Assembly (NCBI RefSeq): GCF_018881755.1
Contig: NZ_JACVPS010000005.1
Coordinates: 1 to 64,000, forward strand
DNA from: Polynucleobacter finlandensis
GTDB lineage: Bacteria > Pseudomonadota > Gammaproteobacteria > Burkholderiales > Burkholderiaceae
Direction: 5' to 3'
DNA: 64,000 bases
Positions 46,996 through 53,962 of this stretch are shown in pieces (position 1 is the first letter of the stretch; each line of letters starts with the position of its first letter). The translations under genes and the position numbers were made by a program. The notes under the pieces were generated by a model that worked only from the letters and a program-made list of their open reading frames with translations, was not told the origin of the DNA and ran no database searches.

Positions 46996-48237
46996 TTGAG
47001 TGAAAAACAGCAAAACAACGTCTTTGACGTGATCATTGCAGGTGGAGGATCTGCTGGTATCGGTCTAGCAGCAAGTCTGAAATGTCGCGATAAAACGCTA
47101 AAAATAGCCATTATTGAGCCATCAGATCACCACTTCTATCAACCATCATGGACCCTCGTCGGTGGCGGAGCATTTGATGTCAAAAATAGCAGGCGGAATA
47201 CCAAAGATGTAATGCCCTCAGGTGTTACGTGGATCAAAGACAGGATCAGCAGTTTCAATCCTGAATTGAATGAAGTAATACTTAGTCACGAAGATCCAGT
47301 TAAATATAAGTACCTCGCTGTTGCTACCGGCCTGAAGATAAATTGGGATGCTATTCCAGGCCTAACAGACACAATTGGTAAGAATGGTGTGACTTCTAAC
47401 TACAGCTATATGCACTCTCCATATACATGGGAGTTAGTCAAAAAAATGAAATCAGGTAAAGCGATCTTTACCCAACCTCCACTGCCATTCAAATGTCCTG
47501 GAGCACCACAGAAGGCCATGTATCTGTCTTGCCACGAATGGGAAAAGCAAGGGAATCTCAAGAACATTGAAGTCGAGTTAAATAATGCAGGCGGGGCATT
47601 ATTCGGTGTTGCAGACTTCGTGCCATCATTGATGGAGTATGTAAAAAAATACAATGCCACATTAAATTTTAGCTGCAACCTCATATCAGTTAATGGGCCA
47701 GAACAAAAAGCAACCTTTGCCGTTAAGGATGCGGAAGGCAACATTACACAAGTTGAAAAATCATTTGATATGTTGCACGTAGTCCCACCGCAAGGCCCAC
47801 AAGACTGCGTTAAAGGAAGCCCGATAGCGGATGCTGCTGGTTGGGTTGAGGTTGATCAACATACTTTGCAACACACTCGCTACCCAAATATATTTGGTCT
47901 AGGCGATTGCTGTTCCTCCCCGAACTCTAAAACTGCGGCTGCCGCTAGAAAACAAGTGGTTGTAGTGGCCGAGAATTTATTAGCCTTTAGGTCGAATCAG
48001 CCAATGCCATTGAAATACGATGGTTACGGTTCATGCCCGCTAACAGTTGAGCGGGGAAAAATTGTTTTAGCAGAATTTGGATATGGCGGAAAACTGTTAC
48101 CGACATTCCCTTGGCTTATTAATCCGTTGAAGGCCACTAAACTTGCTTGGATCCTCAAAAAGGATGTCCTTCCTTGGTTGTATTGGAATGCCATGCTTAA
48201 AGGCAGGGAATGGTTAGCCCGTCCTTTTGAAAACTAA
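46996..48237 (+). CDS. sqr: Sulfide:quinone oxidoreductase (SQOR-like, type II)
   Basis: Oxidises sulfide to sulfane sulfur/persulfide and passes electrons to the quinone pool; membrane-associated FAD enzyme. 413 residues from a TTG start with an excellent AGGAGG (46982-46987). FAD motif IIAGGGSAGIGLAASL at the start. The redox cysteines are Cys167 in FKCPGAPQK and Cys305/306 in GDCCSSPNSKTAA, the two-cysteine pattern of SQOR (mitochondrial-type) enzymes. It heads the sqr-tauE-HiPIP unit opposite persulfide dioxygenase. Confidence 0.94.
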   Translation: MSEKQQNNVFDVIIAGGGSAGIGLAASLKCRDKTLKIAIIEPSDHHFYQPSWTLVGGGAFDVKNSRRNTKDVMPSGVTWIKDRISSFNPELNEVILSHEDPVKYKYLAVATGLKINWDAIPGLTDTIGKNGVTSNYSYMHSPYTWELVKKMKSGKAIFTQPPLPFKCPGAPQKAMYLSCHEWEKQGNLKNIEVELNNAGGALFGVADFVPSLMEYVKKYNATLNFSCNLISVNGPEQKATFAVKDAEGNITQVEKSFDMLHVVPPQGPQDCVKGSPIADAAGWVEVDQHTLQHTRYPNIFGLGDCCSSPNSKTAAAARKQVVVVAENLLAFRSNQPMPLKYDGYGSCPLTVERGKIVLAEFGYGGKLLPTFPWLINPLKATKLAWILKKDVLPWLYWNAMLKGREWLARPFEN

Positions 48238-48240
48238 ATA

Positions 48241-49050
48241 ATGGAAAGTTTTTTGACGGCACCAGCACTAGGCATTTTTGTCGGAGTGCTGATGGGTTTA
48301 ACGGGAGCAGGCGGCGGGATTTTATCTGTTCCTCTGCTCATATTCGCTTTCCATATGCCTATCGCTGAAGCTGGACCGATTGCTTTATCTGCAATCGCCC
48401 TAGCGGCTAGCGTAGGGGCCTTAATCGGCTTGAAGGAAAAAGTATTGCGCTATAAAGCGGCGATATTTATGGCTAGCTTTGGATTGATATTGTCGCCACT
48501 TGGACTCTGGGTTGGACAACATGCCCCCAATACACCATTACTAATTTTATTTAGTGCGGTTTTAATCTACGTAGCAACTCGTATGTATATTCAAGCATCT
48601 CAAACGTTGGCAGGAACAACTCCGCCAATGATGAAGCCGCCGCCCTGCCAACTCGATATGTCAATTGGAAAATTGATATGGACAGTTCCCTGCGCAAGAG
48701 CCTTGATGTTTGCTGGCGCAACTGCCGGCTTTCTATCAGGGCTATTGGGTGTTGGAGGCGGGTTCATCATCGTGCCTTCTTTGAAAAATTTTACCGACTT
48801 ACCAATGAAAGCAATTGTTGCCACCTCTTTAGGCGTGCTTGCCATTGTCTCAGCTGGTGGCGCAACCATTTCTCTTGCCAGTGGCACACTCAATATGTCT
48901 ATTGCAGGACCTTTTGCAATTGGTGCATTAATTGGACTCTTATTTGGAAAAATATTAGAAAAAAATATTAGCGGTCCAAGAGTTCAGCAAATTTTTTCTA
49001 TCTTTACTTTTTTAGTTGCACTTAGTCTTATTTACAAATGTCTTTTTTAA
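48241..49050 (+). CDS. TauE/SafE family sulfite exporter
   Basis: 269 residues with eight hydrophobic segments, in two halves of four, with GVLMGLTGAGGGILSVPLLIF and LGVGGGFIIVPSLKNF as the repeated family motif. Proteins of this family export sulfite or other sulfonates. Located 3 bases after sqr, it probably removes sulfite made by persulfide dioxygenase or Sox enzymes. Inner membrane. Confidence 0.92.
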   Translation: MESFLTAPALGIFVGVLMGLTGAGGGILSVPLLIFAFHMPIAEAGPIALSAIALAASVGALIGLKEKVLRYKAAIFMASFGLILSPLGLWVGQHAPNTPLLILFSAVLIYVATRMYIQASQTLAGTTPPMMKPPPCQLDMSIGKLIWTVPCARALMFAGATAGFLSGLLGVGGGFIIVPSLKNFTDLPMKAIVATSLGVLAIVSAGGATISLASGTLNMSIAGPFAIGALIGLLFGKILEKNISGPRVQQIFSIFTFLVALSLIYKCLF

Positions 49051-49062
49051 CCTGGAGAAACT

Positions 49063-49371
49063 ATGAAAACTACCCGTCGTCAATTTATGATCATGTCAGC
49101 CGCAGGTGCTGCAACTTTGGCTTTAAATAGCAAGGTGCAAGCTCAAGCCATGGTTGCTGAAACAGATCCACAAGCAGCTGCATTGGGTTACAAAGCGGAT
49201 GCTTCTAAAGTAGATAAAGCAAAGTACGCTAAATATGCTGCTCCACAAGCTTGTAGTAATTGCGCCCTCTATCAAGGTGCTGCTGGTTCTGCTGCTGGTG
49301 GTTGCGCACTGTTTGCTGGCAAGCAAGTTGCTGCTAAAGGCTGGTGCTCTGCTTACGCTAAGAAAGGGTGA
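49063..49371 (+). CDS. High-potential iron-sulfur protein (HiPIP)
   Basis: 102 residues with a Tat signal TTRRQFMIMSAAG. The mature part has four cysteines (Cys64, Cys67, Cys81 and Cys95) in the HiPIP spacing CxxC-x13-C-x13-C binding one [4Fe-4S], with the CSNCALYQG and GWCSAYAKK ends. HiPIPs shuttle electrons in the periplasm, e.g. from cytochromes to an oxidase. It is the last gene of the sqr unit, followed by a terminator. Confidence 0.93.
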   Translation: MKTTRRQFMIMSAAGAATLALNSKVQAQAMVAETDPQAAALGYKADASKVDKAKYAKYAAPQACSNCALYQGAAGSAAGGCALFAGKQVAAKGWCSAYAKKG

Positions 49372-49388
49372 TATCTTAAGACCTAACC

Positions 49389-49412
49389 AAAGGCTGCTTC
49401 GGCAGCCTTTTT
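49389..49412 (+). terminator. Rho-independent terminator with UUCG loop after HiPIP
   Basis: A perfect 9-bp stem AAAGGCTGC (49389-49397) / GCAGCCTTT (49402-49410) with a stable TTCG tetraloop and a T-run. It ends the sqr-tauE-HiPIP transcript. The next start codon (49415) follows the T-run by only a few bases. Confidence 0.93.
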
Positions 49413-49414
49413 AA

Positions 49415-50317
49415 ATGATTACTATAAATAAATACTTCTTAGCCACCAGACCAACATTTCTAACAATTACCTTGTTGGGTTGTTTAATTGGGTTTTTGTG
49501 TAATTACAGCTCTCGCAGCGCAGGGTGGTCTATAAATACTCTTGCAGTAGGAATAGTGTTGTTGGTCCACGCATCTGCCAATGTGCTGAACGATTACTTT
49601 GATCACCTCAATGGAAGTGACTCCATAAATGTTGATAGGATCAGTCCATTCACGGGCGGAAGTCGTTATATTCAAAATAATATTTTTAGCCCAAAGCAAA
49701 TCTTCGGCTTTGGATTGTTACTTTTAACGCTATCTGCAATCCTTGGCCTCTATCTCTGCTATATCAGCACCTGGATGCTTCTGGCAATCGGAATTGCAGG
49801 AGTAATCATCGGATGGTCCTATTCGGCACCACCTTTACAGTTAATGTCACGTGGATTATTAGGTGAGATCGCCATAGCGATAGCCTGGTCTCTTGTAGTC
49901 ATCGGTTTTTCTGCATTACAAACAGGCCACATTGACGCGCAGTTAATACCCATCGGAATATCCTATGGGTTGATGGTTGCTAATATTTTGTTCTTAAATC
50001 AAGTGCCTGATATCAAGGCTGATAAAGCATCTAGAAAGAATACTTTGGCCGCGCAATCATTGCCCCGGGACCTGTGGAAGTGGTACACCCTATTTTTCGT
50101 CAGTGCCTATGGGCTGCAAATACTAGCTGTCTATTGCTTACTTACGCCTGTTTTTACATTGCTAACAATTCTTATAATGCCGCTATTTATTCACTGCAGC
50201 ATTGAGCTGAAGAGGCGTGCATTAGATCGCTCTCAACTAGCGATCATCATTCCCTGCAATATATTGGGAGTTCACTTATACGCCCTACTGATGTGCGTCG
50301 GGCTGTATTGGGGATAA
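49415..50317 (+). CDS. UbiA-family prenyltransferase
   Basis: 300 residues, eight to nine membrane helices, UbiA/MenA superfamily. First Asp-rich motif NDYFDHLNGSD (residues about 62-72) and second DIKADKASRKNT bind the prenyl diphosphate. Closest in appearance to 1,4-dihydroxy-2-naphthoate prenyltransferases, but no menaquinone genes are seen here. The ATG lies directly behind the HiPIP terminator with no Shine-Dalgarno, so translation may be leaderless or depend on read-through. A role in making a special quinone for SQR is possible but is inference only. Confidence 0.85.
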   Translation: MITINKYFLATRPTFLTITLLGCLIGFLCNYSSRSAGWSINTLAVGIVLLVHASANVLNDYFDHLNGSDSINVDRISPFTGGSRYIQNNIFSPKQIFGFGLLLLTLSAILGLYLCYISTWMLLAIGIAGVIIGWSYSAPPLQLMSRGLLGEIAIAIAWSLVVIGFSALQTGHIDAQLIPIGISYGLMVANILFLNQVPDIKADKASRKNTLAAQSLPRDLWKWYTLFFVSAYGLQILAVYCLLTPVFTLLTILIMPLFIHCSIELKRRALDRSQLAIIIPCNILGVHLYALLMCVGLYWG

Positions 50318-50361
50318 AACTTGAGGTATCCCTAGTACATAGGAATACCTCAGCAAGTTTT
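50316..50361. terminator. Bidirectional hairpin between convergent stops
   Basis: TGAGGTAT (50322-50329) pairs with ATACCTCA (50345-50352). CCT/AGG extends it inside, and AAAACT/AGTTTT flanks outside with a two- to three-base bulge. A-run on one side and T-run on the other allow termination in both directions, exactly between the stops of the UbiA-type and DUF2892 genes. Confidence 0.8.
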
Positions 50362-50572
50362 ACTTGCAGCAACCTCCGCCGCCACAACCTGTTCCACATG
50401 AATTTATGCCGAGCATTGGATACAGCGGGCAGAACTTAAATAGGCCGGTAGCCAAGGGAACAATACCAATCCATCCCCATACACCAACGACATTACTGGC
50501 TGCCAAACCGATCAAAACCAGTCCAACAACAATACGCAATACACGATCAATACCGCCGACGTTACATTTCAT
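50360..50572 (-). CDS. DUF2892 (YgaP-like) membrane protein with Cys-rich tail
   Basis: 70 residues. Two hydrophobic helices (about 10-27 and 31-45) match the DUF2892 pattern CNVGGIDRVLRIVVGLVLIG. In YgaP this domain follows a rhodanese; here it is a separate gene whose C-terminus ends SCGTGCGGGGCCK, with six cysteines in all (3, 48, 59, 63, 68 and 69). A sulfur-relay or metal-binding role is plausible. It is the last gene of the array that starts at 53902. Confidence 0.82.
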   Translation of the reverse strand: MKCNVGGIDRVLRIVVGLVLIGLAASNVVGVWGWIGIVPLATGLFKFCPLYPMLGINSCGTGCGGGGCCK

Positions 50573-50586
50573 ATTAATACCCCTTT

Positions 50587-50904
50587 TTATTTACCACAAT
50601 AATTTTTATACAAAATACCCATCACATCCAATACTGGACTGCTTGAGAGGGAGTAGTAAATTTGCTTACCTTCCCTTCTTGTTTCAACTAATTCTTCATT
50701 ACGCAATACGGTTAATTGCTGCGAAAGTGTTGGCTGATGAATGTCGAGAGCCTCTTCGAGCTCTCCAACACACTTCTCACCCTGACTGATCTCGCAGAGC
50801 AGCAACATACGATCGCGATTTGATAGCACTTTCATCAGGCGGCAAGCCTCATCAGCAGATGCTTGCATTTTCTTAAGATTAATTTTTGAATTGATGACTG
50901 TCAT
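50587..50904 (-). CDS. ArsR-family regulator, probable persulfide sensor (BigR/SqrR-like)
   Basis: 105 residues, winged helix with VGELEEALDIHQPTLSQQLTVLRNEELVETRREGKQIYYSL. Cysteines are 21, 37, 45 and 103. Cys37 (in LLLCEIS, after helix 2) and Cys103 (in YKNYCGK, last helix) sit where BigR and SqrR have their redox pair, which forms a tetrasulfide or disulfide when sulfane sulfur accumulates and so releases the DNA. Cys21 and Cys45 are extra. Metal-binding sites of ArsR/CadC type are not seen. Likely target: the AT-rich palindromes at 46945 and perhaps 53932. Confidence 0.9.
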   Translation of the reverse strand: MTVINSKINLKKMQASADEACRLMKVLSNRDRMLLLCEISQGEKCVGELEEALDIHQPTLSQQLTVLRNEELVETRREGKQIYYSLSSSPVLDVMGILYKNYCGK

Positions 50905-50916
50905 GTTCGTAATGGG

Positions 50917-51894
50917 TTAATTTAGTGGAACGCCGACCAGTGGACGGCCCTCAAGGGTCCAAAGAGCTAAAGACCCATCATATAATTTTGTCGATTTATT
51001 ACCAGCCAATTCGGACATAACAAACCAACCGCCTGCAGCCAAGTGTCCTGTATTGCAATAACTGATAGTGGCTGCTTTAGTATTCAATCCGTTAGCGGCC
51101 ATTAAAGCTTCATAAGTATTTTTATTCCAGAAATACAATGCGCCATTATTTGGCCTGGTTAATAATTCCGGGGCTAATTCCTTGGAGCCTGCTACATGGC
51201 CATAAATCATCACGGCCGGACTCTTTGCCACGCCCCAATACTGGGCTGGCTGACGAGCATCGAGTAACTGAGGTTTACCGCTGCTTGATGCTGCTGCAAC
51301 GTCATCAGAACTGGCAATTAATTCTTTGCGCTCTGCTTTTGCAATCCAATTACCCACGCCTTTTGGAGTATTTGCAGTACTGAATTCGCGTCCTTGACCA
51401 AGCCACCCTGCAATACCACCATCAAGCACAGCAATTTGGTCTTCGCCGTATACCTTGAACTGCCAATAGGTTCTTAATGCCTCGTCTACATCAGACATAT
51501 CCTGACCCATTGGTACTAGCACAATGGGTTTATCAGCATTAACGCCCAATGACTGGATCAACTTTTCAAAGTCTGCTTTTTCAGGGATTAAGAACTTCAC
51601 CTTCTTACCATCCAACATGCGCTCAACCCTGACCTTTTTGAAGTCTAGCAAGCTTGAGTTATTGATATGACCACCTACTTCGACTAAGAATTTCTTTCCC
51701 GTCTTTTTATCCACATCAAACTCTGGATTTTTTAGGTAGCTAGCCACATCAGTTCTAACTTCAATGATCTGTACTTCAGATTGATTATTGGCGAGCCAAT
51801 CGGCGCTAACTACCGGACCCGGTAAGGTGATGGCCTGAGCCAAGCCAACAAGGGAAGCTATAGCAAAGGCCAATATCCATTGAATCTTTTTCAT
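50917..51894 (-). CDS. Periplasmic tandem rhodanese sulfurtransferase
   Basis: About 325 residues from the ATG complement at 51892-51894, which has AAGGA 6 bases upstream; longer readings from 51954 overlap the previous gene. Signal peptide about 1-22 (MKKIQWILAFAIASLVG). Two rhodanese domains (about 25-165 and 180-325). Domain 2 has the active Cys280 in SYCNTGHLAAGGWF. Domain 1 has VPMGQD where a Cys would lie and is thus probably inactive. It moves sulfane sulfur in the periplasm, perhaps to a thiol or cyanide. Part of the persulfide-linked array. Confidence 0.9.
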   Translation of the reverse strand: MKKIQWILAFAIASLVGLAQAITLPGPVVSADWLANNQSEVQIIEVRTDVASYLKNPEFDVDKKTGKKFLVEVGGHINNSSLLDFKKVRVERMLDGKKVKFLIPEKADFEKLIQSLGVNADKPIVLVPMGQDMSDVDEALRTYWQFKVYGEDQIAVLDGGIAGWLGQGREFSTANTPKGVGNWIAKAERKELIASSDDVAAASSSGKPQLLDARQPAQYWGVAKSPAVMIYGHVAGSKELAPELLTRPNNGALYFWNKNTYEALMAANGLNTKAATISYCNTGHLAAGGWFVMSELAGNKSTKLYDGSLALWTLEGRPLVGVPLN

Positions 51895-51907
51895 TTCCAT
51901 TCCTTCA

Positions 51908-52543
51908 TTAATGTGATGCTGATAAATGTTTTGAAAGACCTTGCATGAGGTCAATCTTGCACTGAGTTACTACATGATGTTTTTTAGACTCTAACGCTAC
52001 CGATCTAGAACCCATTTTTTTAACGAGATTTTCGATAACTCGATCGCGCTCGACAATCAATTTTTCCATTTCGGCATAAAACAACTTAGTAAATGCATTG
52101 ATCCACTTGGCTAATGGACTCATTCGTCCTTTAGCTGAAACATTGAAATTTTTTAAGAGCCTTAATACAGTTGACGCAGCCAATAGGCTCTCGCCAGTGA
52201 CCCATTGATTGGTCGTAAAAATTCTTACTGGCACTCCTTTAGGATCCAAGGCAATGCCAATCAAATGATGAAACTTTTCTGGGTTTGTAGCATGACGTTT
52301 GAAAAGGTGAAAATGACCATGCTCCCCTTTAGGCATCTCGTCAGATGAATGTGAGTGGTAATAAAACTCATACCCACTAATAGCATCCACTAAGTCATTA
52401 TTTGGATAATGCTGCCACTCTACAAACTCTTTAGCGCCGCATAAGGCAAGTTCACTCAACGAGATACCCCTATTTGCATAGGCTGCTTGCACACCAGCAA
52501 GATCCTGTGCTGCGGAAGAAAGGTTTTCTTTTATAAGCATCAA
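51908..52543 (-). CDS. Conserved unknown protein (DUF6969-like)
   Basis: 211 residues, no signal peptide, no obvious membrane segment. Distinctive block GEHGHFHLFKRH (residues about 75-86) with several histidines, followed by HLIGIALDPKGVPVRIFTTNQWVTGE. The C-terminal part is helical and charged. I recall the HGHFHLF block in a domain called DUF6969, but this recall is weak. It always appears to be near the Cys-peptide gene here (52550), 6 bases apart, and the rhodanese gene (13 bases). A metal- or haem-handling or modification role is possible, not shown. Confidence 0.6.
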   Translation of the reverse strand: MMLIKENLSSAAQDLAGVQAAYANRGISLSELALCGAKEFVEWQHYPNNDLVDAISGYEFYYHSHSSDEMPKGEHGHFHLFKRHATNPEKFHHLIGIALDPKGVPVRIFTTNQWVTGESLLAASTVLRLLKNFNVSAKGRMSPLAKWINAFTKLFYAEMEKLIVERDRVIENLVKKMGSRSVALESKKHHVVTQCKIDLMQGLSKHLSASH

Positions 52544-52549
52544 CTGTAA

Positions 52550-52783
52550 TTAATCAGTTGTCTTACGTTTTTTTGGGCCACAAGGATTTGCTGGACCACA
52601 TGGGTTTGCAGCTTTTTTCTTCGCCGGACCACATGGGTTTGTAGCATCCTTTTTAGGTCCACAAGGATTTTTTTGCTCTGCGCCAGCCGGTGTTTTGGGT
52701 GCGTCTGCAGCATGCGCAATAGGAGCGGCAGCTAGACCAGATAGCGCTAATACTAAAGCTGCGACAGTTGATTTCTTTGACAT
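52550..52783 (-). CDS. Secreted NPCGP-repeat cysteine peptide
   Basis: 77 residues. Signal peptide about 1-25 (cleavage after IAHA). The mature part (about 52 residues) has four NPCGP repeats (Cys41, Cys51, Cys62 and Cys68) separated by short Lys/Ala linkers, with a basic tail KKRKTTD. No secondary structure or domain is predicted. Such repeats could bind copper or another soft metal, or carry persulfides on lone cysteines. It lies between the YeeE/YedE pair and the unknown protein in the same array, with 20 bases upstream. Confidence 0.75.
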   Translation of the reverse strand: MSKKSTVAALVLALSGLAAAPIAHAADAPKTPAGAEQKNPCGPKKDATNPCGPAKKKAANPCGPANPCGPKKRKTTD

Positions 52784-52803
52784 AAATTTCCCTTAAAAGT
52801 GCA

Positions 52804-53373
52804 TTAATTCGTTGTGGAGCTTACCGGGCCTGAAGACTTCTTTTCCATCCACGATCCCAGAAGAAATACGCCTACCGCTGCTAATACCATCACCACATTA
52901 ACTGAAAAACTCGATACGTGGAGAGCTTCTGGTAAGGCATCAGCCTTGGCAAATTTACCTAAGGTGGTTAGAGACTCAATGGCTGGGTAAACGCCAGCAA
53001 ATATCACTGTACCGAGCAATAAACCCACTAAAAAGATAGCTGCATCGATGCGGCCAGACATCAAACCAACAACAGAGGTCCCAGGGCAATATCCGCCAAT
53101 AGCGAAGCCAGCTCCAACTAGCGCACCACCCAAAGCAGCGGCGCCTAAAAATGCAGGCGGGACAAATAACTCCTCGCTAGCCACAATACCAAGTCTTTCA
53201 AAGATCATGAGACCAACAGCAGCAAAGACGATGGCTGTAAACATGACCTTAAAGACTGACCAATCGCTCAAACGAAATTGGGCAGTTAATTTATTGGGGT
53301 TACCAAAACCAGCACGTTCCAATACAAATCCAAACGCGCCACCTAAAAGAAGGCCTGAAATGATCATTTCCAT
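52804..53373 (-). CDS. YeeE/YedE family half transporter (second half)
   Basis: 189 residues with about five hydrophobic segments. LLGGAFGFVLERAGFGNPNKLTAQFRLSDWSVFKV is the conserved front and AGFAIGGYCPGTSVVGLMSGRIDAAIF carries the conserved Cys. It is the partner of 53375-53902 (one base between them). Resembles PmpB of the PmpAB pair implicated in sulfur compound transport. Part of the array ending at 50360. Confidence 0.87.
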   Translation of the reverse strand: MEMIISGLLLGGAFGFVLERAGFGNPNKLTAQFRLSDWSVFKVMFTAIVFAAVGLMIFERLGIVASEELFVPPAFLGAAALGGALVGAGFAIGGYCPGTSVVGLMSGRIDAAIFLVGLLLGTVIFAGVYPAIESLTTLGKFAKADALPEALHVSSFSVNVVMVLAAVGVFLLGSWMEKKSSGPVSSTTN

Positions 53374-53374
53374 A

Positions 53375-53902
53375 TTATTTCTCCTCTTTCATAAGGAGAT
53401 TGGCAAGCAATCCCACGGCGAAGAATGTGCATAAAAAAGTAAAGCCGGCAAGGCTCAAGACTGCTGCGCCAGATAAGCCCAAGCCGCTAGTGCAACCAGC
53501 GGCGATGCGGGCACCAAAACCAGCCAATACCCCACCTAGTAGGGCAGTCAATGGCCGTTTAGAGCCACCTAAAAACTTGCGACCGTCCATTTGAAACTGA
53601 ATTCTATGTGCTAAATATGCAGAGATAAGCGCGCCAAGTGCAACACCTATAACTTGCCAAGTTATCCAAGCGCTTAATGGTTTGCCGTCCTCCACCATGC
53701 CACCTAAGTAGTCGTTTGCATTAGTTGCAACCGGCACGATCTGCATCCCCATCCAAGCAGTGAAGCGTGTTGTAAATCCCGTTGCACCCAATCCGTGGCC
53801 TGTCGTCACAAATGTAGCCAACAGAACCACGCCCAGTAGCAGACCTGCTACTAGGGGATTCCAATATGGCTGAGGAAGCCTTGAACTCTCTGTCTTAGAC
53901 AT
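53375..53902 (-). CDS. YeeE/YedE family half transporter (first half)
   Basis: 175 residues with four to five hydrophobic segments; GFGARIAAGCTSGLGLSGAAVLSLAG holds the conserved Cys and the YeeE/YedE signature. Resembles PmpA. It is the first gene of the minus-strand array, facing modB across a 60-base gap that contains an AT-rich dyad, which could regulate both sides. Confidence 0.87.
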   Translation of the reverse strand: MSKTESSRLPQPYWNPLVAGLLLGVVLLATFVTTGHGLGATGFTTRFTAWMGMQIVPVATNANDYLGGMVEDGKPLSAWITWQVIGVALGALISAYLAHRIQFQMDGRKFLGGSKRPLTALLGGVLAGFGARIAAGCTSGLGLSGAAVLSLAGFTFLCTFFAVGLLANLLMKEEK

Positions 53903-53931
53903 TTATTGCCTTTTTATTAATTTACTTATTT

Positions 53932-53953
53932 ATAATATATCATAAAGTATTAT
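53932..53953. promoter_or_regulatory. AT-rich dyad in the YeeE/YedE-modB promoter gap
   Basis: ATAATA (53932-53937) and TATTAT (53948-53953) with a 10-base spacer. Similar in design to the repeat at 46945 (AT-rich arms, 10-11 base spacer) though not identical. It might be an ArsR operator. The arms are short and the region is AT-rich, so chance is likely enough. Confidence 0.35.
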
Positions 53954-53962
53954 GTAAAGCAA

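Noticed and set aside
50364..50789. A 141-codon plus-strand ORF opposite DUF2892 and arsR
   Set aside because: It overlaps two well-supported small genes and is a by-product of their composition.
52550..52783. Repeat array that might look like CRISPR
   Set aside because: The repetition is in the coding frame (NPCGP codons), with short irregular spacing. No CRISPR repeats or cas genes are present.
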